From assembly GCF_000737765.1 (NCBI RefSeq), contig NZ_JPRI01000010.1, forward strand, positions 248,001-312,000: DNA of 64,000 bases, read 5' to 3'. Origin of the DNA: Chryseobacterium vrystaatense (GTDB taxonomy: Bacteria > Bacteroidota > Bacteroidia > Flavobacteriales > Weeksellaceae). Below the pieces are notes generated by a model. The model was given only the letters and a program-made list of their open reading frames with translations, did no database searches and was not told the DNA's origin. Shown one piece after another: positions 18,846 to 27,542 of the stretch. Position numbers and translations under genes: made by a program. The number at the start of each line of letters is the position of its first letter. Within the stretch, counting starts at the first letter, position 1.

Positions 18846-19124
18846 ATGTCAGTAAACTTTAAACCATTAGCAGACAGAGTTTTGATCGAGCCGATCGCTG
18901 CAGAAACTAAAACAGCTTCAGGTATTATTATTCCGGACACGGCGAAAGAAAAGCCGCAGGAAGGTACTGTAGTAGCAGTAGGCCCAGGTAAAAAAGATGA
19001 GCCTACAACTGTTCAGGTAGGTGACAAAGTTCTTTATGGAAAATATTCAGGTTCTGAATTAAAATTAGACGGGAAAGATTTCTTAATCGTTAAGGAAGGA
19101 GATTTACTTGGGGTAATCGGGTAA
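18846..19124 (+). CDS. groES: co-chaperonin GroES
   Basis: 92 aa, the normal length. It begins VNFKPLADRVLIEP and contains the mobile-loop block AETKTASGIIIPDTAKEKPQ and the DKVLYGKYSG dome region. GroES forms the heptameric lid of the GroEL chaperonin in the cytoplasm. groEL starts 118 bp downstream in the same orientation; the spacer has no terminator hairpin, so a groESL operon is expected. Confidence 0.98.
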   Translation: MSVNFKPLADRVLIEPIAAETKTASGIIIPDTAKEKPQEGTVVAVGPGKKDEPTTVQVGDKVLYGKYSGSELKLDGKDFLIVKEGDLLGVIG

Positions 19125-19242
19125 GATTTGTAAAAAGTACGATGTACAGAGTGACAAAGTATTTTAACAACGTTCAATCAAATTATTTAAAAATAGAAAA
19201 AGTACATTTTACATTGTACATAATACAATAATACAGCAAAAA

Positions 19243-20868
19243 ATGGCAAAAGAAATAAAATTCGATATTGAATCAAGAGACGCTTTAAAAAGAGGGGTTG
19301 ATGCATTGGCTAATGCAGTAAAAGTAACTTTAGGTCCAAAAGGTAGAAACGTAGTGATTGAAAAATCTTTCGGAGCTCCTCACGTAACTAAGGACGGTGT
19401 TTCTGTTGCAAAAGAAATCGAACTTGAAGACAGAGTAGAAAATATGGGAGCGCAGATGGTAAAAGAAGTGGCTTCCAAAACTAATGATATCGCAGGAGAC
19501 GGTACTACTACCGCTACTGTTTTGGCACAGGCTATCGTAAGAGAAGGTCTTAAGAACGTAGCTGCCGGTGCAAACCCAATGGATTTAAAGAGAGGGATCG
19601 ACAAAGCAGTAACTGCTGTTGTTGCAAGTCTTAAAGCTCAGTCTAAAGAAGTTGGAGATTCTAAAGAAATGGTGAAGCAGGTAGCTTCAGTTTCTGCTAA
19701 CAACGACGAAACAATCGGTTCTTTGATCGCTGAAGCTTTCGGAAAAGTAGGTAAAGAAGGAGTAATCACTGTAGAAGAAGCTAAAGGTATCGATACAACA
19801 GTAGACGTTGTAGAAGGTATGCAGTTCGACAGAGGATACCAGTCTCCTTACTTCGTGACTAACCCTGAGAAAATGGTAGCTGAAGTAGAAAACCCTTACA
19901 TCCTTTTGGTAGAGAAGAAAATTTCTTCAATGAAAGAATTGCTTCCTGTTCTTGAGCCTATCGCACAAAGCGGAAAATCTTTATTAATTATCTCTGAAGA
20001 AGTTGAAGGTGAAGCTTTAGCTACTTTGGTTGTAAACAAATTAAGAGGTTCTCTTAAAATTGCTGCGGTTAAAGCTCCAGGATTCGGAGACAGGAGAAAA
20101 GCAATGTTGGAAGATATCGCGATCTTAACAGGTGGACAGGTGATTTCTGAAGAGCAGGGATTCACTATGGAGAACATCTCTCTGGATATGCTTGGAACTG
20201 CTGAGAAAGTAACCATTGATAAAGACAACACAACGATCGTAAACGGTGGTGGTGACGAAGCTAAAATCAAAGGAAGAGTAGCTCAGATCAAAGCTCAGAT
20301 GGAAACATCTACTTCTGATTACGATAAAGAAAAACTACAGGAGAGATTGGCTAAATTAGCTGGTGGTGTTGCCGTACTTTACGTAGGTGCAGCTTCTGAA
20401 GTTGAAATGAAGGAGAAAAAAGACAGAGTTGATGATGCACTTCACGCTACAAGAGCAGCAGTTGAAGAAGGTATCGTAGCTGGAGGAGGTGTTGCTTTGG
20501 TAAGAGCGATCACTGCTTTGGAAAACCTTACAGGAATTAATTCTGACGAAACTACTGGTATCAAAATCGTTAAAAGAGCGATCGAAGAGCCATTAAGACA
20601 AATCGTTGCTAACGCAGGTGGTGAAGGTTCTGTAATCGTAGCTAAAGTAGCTGAAGGTACAGGAGATTTCGGATACAATGCTAAAACTGACGAGTATGTG
20701 AACATGCTTGAAGCAGGAATCATTGACCCTACGAAAGTAACAAGAGTTGCTCTTGAAAATGCAGCTTCTGTTTCTGGAATGCTTCTTACTACTGAGTGTG
20801 TAATCACTGAAGTAAAGAGCGCTGAACCTGCTATGCCAATGGGAGGTGGAATGCCGGGAATGATGTAA
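19243..20868 (+). CDS. groEL: chaperonin GroEL
   Basis: 541 aa, full length. It shows all family hallmarks: LGPKGRNVVIEKSFGAP, DGTTTATVLAQAI for ATP binding, ALVRAITALE near the equatorial domain and the Gly/Met-rich tail GGGMPGMM. It forms the tetradecameric folding chamber. Codon use is that of a highly expressed gene. Its last ~40 codons and its terminator are the parent sequence of the repeated tails found downstream to 31.8 kb. Confidence 0.99.
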   Translation: MAKEIKFDIESRDALKRGVDALANAVKVTLGPKGRNVVIEKSFGAPHVTKDGVSVAKEIELEDRVENMGAQMVKEVASKTNDIAGDGTTTATVLAQAIVREGLKNVAAGANPMDLKRGIDKAVTAVVASLKAQSKEVGDSKEMVKQVASVSANNDETIGSLIAEAFGKVGKEGVITVEEAKGIDTTVDVVEGMQFDRGYQSPYFVTNPEKMVAEVENPYILLVEKKISSMKELLPVLEPIAQSGKSLLIISEEVEGEALATLVVNKLRGSLKIAAVKAPGFGDRRKAMLEDIAILTGGQVISEEQGFTMENISLDMLGTAEKVTIDKDNTTIVNGGGDEAKIKGRVAQIKAQMETSTSDYDKEKLQERLAKLAGGVAVLYVGAASEVEMKEKKDRVDDALHATRAAVEEGIVAGGGVALVRAITALENLTGINSDETTGIKIVKRAIEEPLRQIVANAGGEGSVIVAKVAEGTGDFGYNAKTDEYVNMLEAGIIDPTKVTRVALENAASVSGMLLTTECVITEVKSAEPAMPMGGGMPGMM

Positions 20869-20935
20869 TAGCGCAGCGTGTCGCTGAGACAATTTAATAT
20901 ATAAACCGCTCTATTTTATAGGGCGGTTTTTTTGT
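20741..20935 (+). repeat. native groEL 3' tail and terminator (reference copy of the repeat family)
   Basis: Covers the last codons of groEL (from RVALENAASVSG), the short region after the stop, and the terminator with CCGCTCT/AGGGCGG stem and T run at about 20904-20935. Seven partial copies of this segment (A-G) occur downstream in the same orientation. Confidence 0.9.
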
Positions 20936-21040
20936 TTTGAAATATGATCTTAGAATATTAAATATTGATTTTCCTATGTTTGAGAATTGTAAAACATTTC
21001 ATCAAACCCTTACCTAAAAATAAATTGAATAAATAATCTA

Positions 21041-21517
21041 ATGAAACTAAAAATAAAAAATTACTTCATCATTTTTTTTAGAATAGTACTTGCTTTTCTT
21101 TCATTCTCCCTGCCATTTATTTTTTATAAAGGAGTGATTCCACAACATTATTTATGGTTTAGTTATTTTATTTTAGTCTTTCTATTTACAATTTACTTAG
21201 TAATGAAAAAAAATTATTATGAATTGATACTTGCTAATATTCAACATGAAAACTTAATTTATAAGAACTACTTATTAATAAAAAAAACTATACACCTAAA
21301 AGACATTCTTGGATATAAAAACGGAATTGATGATGATGGAAATGAATTTATTAGTCTATTCAATGATAAAAACAAGAAAATTGTAACCTTAAAAGTAAAT
21401 ATATATTACAATTTACCTGAATTTGTAGAAGCTTTACATTGTAAGAACATTGGGTACGAATTAACTTCCTTTCAAAAAATTATTGGAAAGATAAAAAAAC
21501 TCTTTACAAATACATAA
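21041..21517 (+). CDS. small membrane protein with cytosolic domain, unknown function
   Basis: 158 aa. Two hydrophobic helices (about residues 8-28 and 36-54) are followed by a ~100-residue soluble part with alternating strands (YELILANIQHENLIYKN, EFISLFNDKNKKIVTLK), reminiscent of membrane-anchored PH-like domains. I do not recognise a family. It is the only gene between groEL and tail A, so it is the cargo of the first cassette. Base composition is more AT-rich than groEL. Confidence 0.6.
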   Translation: MKLKIKNYFIIFFRIVLAFLSFSLPFIFYKGVIPQHYLWFSYFILVFLFTIYLVMKKNYYELILANIQHENLIYKNYLLIKKTIHLKDILGYKNGIDDDGNEFISLFNDKNKKIVTLKVNIYYNLPEFVEALHCKNIGYELTSFQKIIGKIKKLFTNT

Positions 21518-21565
21518 AAAACGTCGTACAACATTATATTACAAAATGTAAAATCAGTACAAAAT

Positions 21566-21716
21566 ATGCTTCTTACTACTGAGTGTGTAATCACTGAAGT
21601 AAAGAGCGCTGAACCCGCTATGCCAATGGGAGATGGAATGCAATAAATGATGTAACACTCAGTGACCAAGACAATTTACTATATTAACCGTTCTACTTTT
21701 TGTAGACCAGTTAGTA
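21566..21716 (+). repeat. groEL tail copy A
   Basis: From ATGCTTCTTACTACTGAG onward this matches native groEL almost base for base for about 75 bp (codons MLLTTECVITEVKSAEPAMPMG), then is shortened near the stop (reads CAATAAATGATGTAA) and continues into a diverged version of the post-stop region and terminator (ACCGTTCTAC ... GTAGACCAGT). It cannot encode GroEL. Confidence 0.88.
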
Positions 21717-21805
21717 TTTTACTTAGACCTTTATTTATGGTTTCGTATATTTAAAAGTTTGTAACAGCCCTAAATCACATAACTATTATCATATAAAGAA
21801 AAAAA

Positions 21806-22411
21806 ATGAACTTTGATTTTGCACAAAAAATAAATTCCGATCTCGAAAATCTTGATTTTGAAAAGGCCATTCATACTGCCGAGAAAGAACTTAACAAAAT
21901 CCCAAAAACAGAATTTCACGATATCATTGGTAAGAGACTGACAAACCCTATTGATGATCTTGTCAATTGGATTGAGAGTTTTTATAAAGAAATTTCTAAG
22001 AAAATTAAAATTAAATCAATGTATTTTGAAATGAATGAATTTGATATTAATACAGATATTTGGTATATACAAGGAACAGCTTACGCAGAAGACGGCGGAC
22101 TTAATCTTGATGATATGGATTGGATTTCTGATTACGGAGAAGATGCCATGACCACCGAAAAATTTGTGTTGACAGGTTATGAAAATTTCCAAATGCTGTT
22201 TGAAAGCATTGAAGAAAAAGAAGAAAATGACGAATGGACAAATGAAATGCAAGATGCAAGAGATTGGTGTGAACAGATTATAATTGCAAGATTTATGGAG
22301 TTAATGACAACTGCACATGAAACAGCAAAAAAAAGAAAATTAGACTGGAAGAATATTCCTGTCTATTTTACCGAGCATGCTTATGATTTTATAGTAAAGT
22401 CAGACGTTTGA
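21806..22411 (+). CDS. cytosolic protein of unknown function
   Basis: 201 aa, acidic, no signal peptide or membrane helix. Notable stretches are LNLDDMDWISDYGEDAMTT and WTNEMQDARDWCEQIIIARF. Size and composition resemble immunity-type or stress proteins of Bacteroidetes, but I recognise no family. It is the cargo between tails A and B. Confidence 0.6.
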   Translation: MNFDFAQKINSDLENLDFEKAIHTAEKELNKIPKTEFHDIIGKRLTNPIDDLVNWIESFYKEISKKIKIKSMYFEMNEFDINTDIWYIQGTAYAEDGGLNLDDMDWISDYGEDAMTTEKFVLTGYENFQMLFESIEEKEENDEWTNEMQDARDWCEQIIIARFMELMTTAHETAKKRKLDWKNIPVYFTEHAYDFIVKSDV

Positions 22412-22429
22412 AAATAAATGTAGCTACAT

Positions 22430-22524
22430 CTATGCCAATAGATGTTGGAATACCAGAACAGTCAGCGACCGAGGCAAATTAATATACGAACCGTTCTACT
22501 TTTTGTAGGGCGGTTTTTTGTTGT
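22430..22524 (+). repeat. groEL tail copy B
   Basis: Starts with CTATGCCAATAGATGTTGGA (native: CTATGCCAATGGGAGGTGGA), continues through GTCAGCGACCGAGGCAAATT and ends in a terminator with GTAGGGCGG and a T run. The GACCGAGGC block, also in tails E and G, differs from the native GTCGCTGAGAC. Confidence 0.8.
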
Positions 22525-22723
22525 GTATTTTGGCTGAATACTCTGCAATAAGTAATAAATGTTATATTGGTAAATTAAAACAATGTATAAATTTGCCAAC
22601 CATATAATTATTGAAGTCGTTTAGTAAAAACGAAATTCTATAAAAATAGTCAAAATGAATACAGGGGAAATAAGCTGAACAGACACCCCACAACAGTAGT
22701 AAGCATTACATTAAACTAAAACT

Positions 22724-23281
22724 ATGACCAAACAATTAAAATTAGCAATTGTTTTAATGACAGCAATTGTAAGCATGAACGTGAATGCTCAAAAAAAAGC
22801 AACTGTAAAAACTACTAAACCAAAAACAGCACAGTCCACTACGGAAAGTAAAACTTCCAAACCAACCAAACAAGAAACGATGGAGTGGATTGCAGGAAAA
22901 ATGAAAGAAAATATAAGCACACATAGTGACGACGTATTTGTTTCTTATAAAGATGGAATTTTCACTTATAGAAACAATTATGGATCCAGGCAGTTTTGTG
23001 ATTATAGTTTTGATTTAAATAAAGTCACAACAATGAATGACGAATACTCAAAAGATTTTTATATTCAAGGAAGACAACTAATTTACGTTCAATGTGATTA
23101 TGACAAAGCAGGCCAAGGTAATTTTTATAACAATCTTTCAATGAGTGGCCCAAATTATAATAATTACAGAACAGCATTTAGTTTTACACCCGATCAAGCT
23201 TTAGTAGACAGATTAAAAAAAGCATTTGCAACATTAATTGAATACAACGCAACGAAAAAAGGTGCTGATGAAAAATTTTAA
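22724..23281 (+). CDS. secreted protein of unknown function
   Basis: 185 aa with a signal peptide cleaved after NAQ near residue 22, then a low-complexity Lys/Thr-rich linker (about residues 24-48) and a folded C-terminal part (DDVFVSYKDGIFTYRNNYG, FIQGRQLIYVQCDYD-like). No family recognised. It ends 8 bp before the tail C terminator and is the only cargo between tails B and C. Confidence 0.6.
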   Translation: MTKQLKLAIVLMTAIVSMNVNAQKKATVKTTKPKTAQSTTESKTSKPTKQETMEWIAGKMKENISTHSDDVFVSYKDGIFTYRNNYGSRQFCDYSFDLNKVTTMNDEYSKDFYIQGRQLIYVQCDYDKAGQGNFYNNLSMSGPNYNNYRTAFSFTPDQALVDRLKKAFATLIEYNATKKGADEKF

Positions 23282-23289
23282 TTCTAAGC

Positions 23290-23334
23290 AAATGAATATA
23301 CTAACCGCTCTATTTTTCTGGGCGGTTTTTTTGT
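23290..23334 (+). repeat. groEL tail copy C (terminator part only)
   Basis: AATATACTAACCGCTCTAT followed by CTGGGCGG and seven T matches the native post-stop/terminator segment; the groEL coding part is missing. It serves as the terminator of the preceding secreted-protein gene. Confidence 0.7.
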
Positions 23335-23496
23335 TCCGAATAATACAACGAAGTCAATAAAACAGCGAACCGGGAAAAGCTGCAGAAGATGCAGTTCAAC
23401 AGCTGTTTCACGCAATTACAAATTTTGTAATGAATTCATCTTTACGTTTCGCAAGAAGCTTTATCTTTAACAAAAAATAAACTAATAACCTAAAGG

Positions 23497-24315
23497 ATGA
23501 CTTTCATTAAAACAATTTCTACATTTTTAATTACGCTATTATGTGTCACAACAACTTTTGGACAGCAATCTAAACCTAAAACCAAAATTCTATTAATCGG
23601 GACCATTCACTTCGAAACCCCTCATTTAGATACGTATGAATTAAAGACTGACGATTTTTTAGCTCCGAAAAGACAGAAGGAACTGGAAGAGCTGACCGAA
23701 GTTTTAAAACGAACCAATGCTGATAAAGTCATGATAGAAAAACCATTGACTCAACAAGCCAAAATCGACAGTCTGTATAATGCCTATTCTCAAAACAAGT
23801 ATACATTAACCGTTTCTGAACGGGAGCAAATTGGTTTTAGATTAGCCAAAAAACTAAATTTAAAACAGATCAATTGTGTCGATATTTTTTATGGAATGAA
23901 ACATGACAGCTTAGTTTCTGTCACGGCTAAAGAAAAAAATCAGGTATATATATTAAATGAATTAGGAACTACTGCGAATAATTTCATGGGTGAAATAGAT
24001 CGTGTCACAAAACAAAATTCAATCACCGGAATACTGAAATACATCAATACAAAAGAACTTTTGCAGAAAAATTTATCACTGTACCTAAAATATTATGCAA
24101 AAATTGGTGCCGGAGAGAATTACATTGGTGCAGAATCCGTGTCTGACTGGTACTTGAGGAATCTAGCCGTTTACTCTAATATCATTACTCAAATCAAACC
24201 CACTGACCAATACGTTATCCTCCTATTTGGACAGGGACATATTCCTATACTAAAACACCTTCTGCAAAATAATGACGACTTTGAAGTCGTTGAGCTCAAT
24301 ACCGTACTAAAATAA
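23497..24315 (+). CDS. DUF5694 family secreted protein
   Basis: 272 aa with a signal peptide ending FGQ near residue 23. The mature protein opens KTKILLIGTIHFETPHLDTY and later has DKVMIEKPL, INCVDIFYGMKHD and VILLFGQGHIPILKHLL. The HxE-like and GxGH motifs recall the TraB/erythromycin-esterase-like superfamily and DUF5694, a putative metal-dependent hydrolase. Substrate unknown. First of three cargo genes between tails C and D. Confidence 0.7.
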   Translation: MTFIKTISTFLITLLCVTTTFGQQSKPKTKILLIGTIHFETPHLDTYELKTDDFLAPKRQKELEELTEVLKRTNADKVMIEKPLTQQAKIDSLYNAYSQNKYTLTVSEREQIGFRLAKKLNLKQINCVDIFYGMKHDSLVSVTAKEKNQVYILNELGTTANNFMGEIDRVTKQNSITGILKYINTKELLQKNLSLYLKYYAKIGAGENYIGAESVSDWYLRNLAVYSNIITQIKPTDQYVILLFGQGHIPILKHLLQNNDDFEVVELNTVLK

Positions 24316-24355
24316 ACTGAAACCAATAGCTAAACTTAAAACGACAAAACAAAAC

Positions 24356-25063
24356 ATGCAAGACGAAATTATAAAACACTCAAAAAAAATACAATCTGCT
24401 ATGAGCAATAAAGAGCATTCAATAAAAGATAAAGTAAAAGAAGTATTGACTGAAATTTTCATTATTGTATTTGCTGTAACCCTTTCAATATGGTTACACA
24501 GCTGGAGTGAACACAGACATCAACAACAGGAAGCAGCCGTATTTCTTAGTAATTTAAAGAATGATCTGGAGAATGACATCAAAAATATCGACATTGAAAA
24601 GAATGCTTACCATGAATCAAACATAAAATATGAAAAAATTTTAGCATTAACCACTCCCCAACTTGACAGTATTTATAAGTCTAAAAATAAAGTTGATTTC
24701 CCCATTTATTCCCATGGACCGAAAATGAATATTGCTAATTATGAAGGTTTTAAATCAAGTGGGAAAATAGGTTACATTGAAAACGAAAAATTAAAACAGA
24801 AAATCCTGAATTATTACCAAATATTTGTACCGGCCATTAACGAAGTTGATAAATATTATAATGATTTTCTGTTTAAGTGTTTTGATAAAATGATAGAAAA
24901 TGCAGATCAACCTGAAGAGAAATTATATTCTGACCCCAAATTTAAAAAGACCATCGAATTTCTTGTCAAACTCGGTAAGAATAACATAAGGGTGTATGAC
25001 CAAAATACAAAACCATTATCAATTGAACTTATCAAAGAAATTGAAAAAGAGATGAATAAATAA
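24356..25063 (+). CDS. DUF6090-like single-pass membrane protein
   Basis: 235 aa. One membrane helix near residues 34-50 (EIFIIVFAVTLSIWLHSW) is followed by a charged, helical region (FLSNLKNDLENDIKNIDIEK), the layout of DUF6090 proteins, whose function is unknown. An internal ATG 15 codons in is an alternative start. It lies 40 bp after the DUF5694 gene and 36 bp before the next, so the three are probably cotranscribed. Confidence 0.6.
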   Translation: MQDEIIKHSKKIQSAMSNKEHSIKDKVKEVLTEIFIIVFAVTLSIWLHSWSEHRHQQQEAAVFLSNLKNDLENDIKNIDIEKNAYHESNIKYEKILALTTPQLDSIYKSKNKVDFPIYSHGPKMNIANYEGFKSSGKIGYIENEKLKQKILNYYQIFVPAINEVDKYYNDFLFKCFDKMIENADQPEEKLYSDPKFKKTIEFLVKLGKNNIRVYDQNTKPLSIELIKEIEKEMNK

Positions 25064-25099
25064 AAGAAACTAAAACTAGAGAATTCTTAAATTATAACT

Positions 25100-26101
25100 A
25101 TGAAGATTAACTACTTATTTTTAATAGTCTTCGGACTATTTTTTAATGTGTACAACGCTCAGGATACAAAAGAAATTGCAAAGCAAAGAGCTAAATTAGT
25201 ACTATTCGACGAAGAAAAAGTAAACAACACCAATAGCAAATATCTGGGAAAAATTGTATTTGCTAATTCTGAGATTAAAGAAAACGACCCTGAATCCAAA
25301 TATATCTCTTCCTACACCTTTGGAGATAAATTATTTATCAGAAGTTTTTTGGCTAATTCTATAGGAAATAATATCCTGATACAAATGGTCGAAAAAGGTA
25401 TAAAGGCTAAAGTTATAAATGACAGAGGCAGCGAAATGGTAACTGCCAATATAATTTACAAACTGTATATCGATGGTAAAGAGGTTTCTAAAACCAAAGA
25501 TGGCAGCCTGTATGATGAATACGTATTGCACTCACTAAACATTAACAGCTGTATAAACGATGGTACCAATACCGAATTATTTGGTGAAGAATTATATACC
25601 GACCTTTTAAATCACCCAGAATTATTAACTCCTGGAAATCATAAAATGAAAATTGAAATGATTCCCGTGTGCCCCAGATGTTCTGATAATAGTAAACCTG
25701 AAAAAATTCTTGCAGTCGGAGAAATTGACATGGTGATTCCTAACACGATAAAAGTGATTGAAAGCGACTGTTTCCCAAAAAAGCAATGGTCAGATCCAAA
25801 ATTAGAAAACGAAGTATTAAAAGCTTTTAAGAAAAGAACCGACGCGTACAAAGTTATACTTACTGACAAAGACTATACAGTGGTAAAAAATGAATATGGC
25901 ATAGTTTTACGAAAAGGTTTTATAGCCGCAGTTGTATTTAAAAATGGAAATGACGTATCCTATGAATATCTAAACTTTGAAAGAGTATTTGACGGCATGA
26001 ATTTTCAAAGTTTACAAATAGCTGATATGACATCTATTCCGGGGCGTATTCCGTCGAAAGGGAAAAAGGTAAATGCTTCTTGTCTTAAATATTTAAAATA
26101 A
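25100..26101 (+). CDS. secreted protein of unknown function
   Basis: 333 aa with a signal peptide ending YNAQ near residue 21. The remainder is beta-rich (IIYKLYIDGKEVSKTKDGS, GNHKMKIEMIPVCPRC) and has a CPRC motif near residue 192 that could bind a metal or form a disulfide. No family recognised. Its stop codon lies only 4 bp before tail D, so the cassette boundary abuts the gene. Confidence 0.6.
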   Translation: MKINYLFLIVFGLFFNVYNAQDTKEIAKQRAKLVLFDEEKVNNTNSKYLGKIVFANSEIKENDPESKYISSYTFGDKLFIRSFLANSIGNNILIQMVEKGIKAKVINDRGSEMVTANIIYKLYIDGKEVSKTKDGSLYDEYVLHSLNINSCINDGTNTELFGEELYTDLLNHPELLTPGNHKMKIEMIPVCPRCSDNSKPEKILAVGEIDMVIPNTIKVIESDCFPKKQWSDPKLENEVLKAFKKRTDAYKVILTDKDYTVVKNEYGIVLRKGFIAAVVFKNGNDVSYEYLNFERVFDGMNFQSLQIADMTSIPGRIPSKGKKVNASCLKYLK

Positions 26102-26105
26102 ACAT

Positions 26106-26296
26106 AAGAGTTGCCCTTGAAAATGCAGCTCCTGTTTCTGGAATGCTTCTTACGACTGAGTGCGTAATCACTGAAGTGAAGAGCGGTGAACCTGCTATGC
26201 CAATGGAAGGTGAAATACCAGGAATGATGTAACAGCATGTCGCTGAGACCATTTAATATATAAACCGCTTTGCTTCTGCAGAGCGGTTTTTTTTAT
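26106..26296 (+). repeat. groEL tail copy D (longest)
   Basis: About 190 bp parallel to native 20743-20934. It keeps an open frame equivalent to the last 41 GroEL codons (RVALENAAPVSGMLLTTEC ... PGMM) up to the TAA, then the post-stop region and a full terminator (CCGCTTT/AGAGCGG, T run). By codon comparison with the native copy I count five silent and five amino-acid-changing differences. There is no start codon, so it is not a gene. Confidence 0.92.
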
Positions 26297-26321
26297 TATA
26301 TTTGATAGGTAACTATAACCC

Positions 26322-27220
26322 ATGAAAATCAACTTTTTTTCTAACGTATTTATTTGGCTATTATTAATAGCTTTACCAGAAATGGTATTTTCACAATCGG
26401 CCGACTCTACCATTCAGGATGTAAAGTTTGAAAGTCAGGGTATCACTCTCGCAGGCTCCATTTACAACCTAAAAACTCCTTTGCAGCAGTGGTCATTGTT
26501 CACGGATCTGATCCGGTAAAAAGAGAACTGGAATTCGCAAAACGTCTTGCCAAAGAAGGCATTGCTGTATTCACTTACGACAAACGTGGAGTTGGAGAAT
26601 CTGGTGGTGTATATGTAGGACCATCTGTGGGCACCAATAATATTGACACTGCTAATATTACTTTATTGGCTCAGGATGCCAATGCAGCTGTAGAAACGTT
26701 TCAGACCTATTTGAAAGATAAAAAAACACCCATTGGATTAGTTGGCTTCAGTCAAGCAGGATGGATAATCCCAATGGTGGCAAGCAAAAATCCACAAATT
26801 GAATTTATGGTTTTATTTAGCGGGCCTACCATTACCACTCTGGAACAACTTCGATTCCAGTTTTACACTAATGGAAACAATGGTTTTTGGGAAAATCATA
26901 CAGAAACAGATGCCATTGAACATACCAGAAATGATCCGGACAGGTACCAATTTGAAGCAACTGACCCAAAAACCTATCTGAATACCCTTTCAATTCCCGG
27001 GCTTTGGATTTTTGGTGAAAAAGACATACAGATTCCGGTAAAGTTGTGTATAGAACAATTGAACACCCTTAAAGCACAAGGAAAACCTTTCGAATATGCT
27101 TCTTTTTCTAAACTGGGGCACAATACTTCTTCCAGCAATGATACAGCTCCTGTTGATACTGCTGTCCAATGGATACAACAGAAAGCTTTGAAGATTAAAA
27201 AATCTAAATCTTCAAAATAA
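26322..27220 (+). pseudogene. alpha/beta hydrolase, frameshifted
   Basis: A signal peptide and N-terminal strand (26322-26519) and the hydrolase body (26489-27220) lie in different frames. At 26480-26482 the sequence CCTTTGCAGCAGTGG would restore VVIVHGSDPVKREL if one T were added, so a 1-bp deletion in a T run is the simplest explanation. The body is intact: VHGSD oxyanion region, nucleophile S in GFSQAGW, acid in GEKDIQ, His in LGHN. Similar to secreted serine hydrolases of the dienelactone/S9 group. Either a real pseudogene or a sequencing error. Confidence 0.85.
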
Positions 27221-27271
27221 AGCATCTGTTCACATGCTTAAAGCAGATCACTTAAATGAAGATTTCAGAAA

Positions 27272-27349
27272 CAGGAATGATATAACGGTCAACGACCGAG
27301 GCAATTTAATACATTAATCGCCCTGTTTTATAGGGTGGTTTTTTTATTG
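27272..27349 (+). repeat. groEL tail copy E
   Basis: Begins at ACAGGAATGATATAACGGTC (native CCGGGAATGATGTAATAGCG), has the CGACCGAGGCAATTTAATAC block and a terminator with GCCCTGT...ATAGGGTGG and T run. Belongs with B and G by the GACCGAGGC block. Bases after it (TATGGCTTCCCATAAAGAA) resemble those after tail G. Confidence 0.8.
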
Positions 27350-27542
27350 TTTCATTACAAAGTATGGCTTCCCATAAAGAAATAATATTCTAATATTGTA
27401 ATTTAGCTAGAAAGTATTATTATAAAAGCAATACTAGTACAATTGTATACGGATAATATTAACCGAATTTGTAAATTTGAATATTAGCAAGACTATTAAA
27501 AAAACATAAATTAATAACCTTTACACTTAAAAAAATTAAAAA

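Noticed and set aside
19380..20807. Several long minus-strand ORFs inside groEL
   Set aside because: They are shadows of a strongly codon-biased gene on the other strand.
20593..26238. Similar small minus-strand ORFs at 20593-20892 and 26005-26238 that look like paralogous proteins
   Set aside because: Both are antisense readings of the duplicated groEL tail; their similarity is explained by the repeat.
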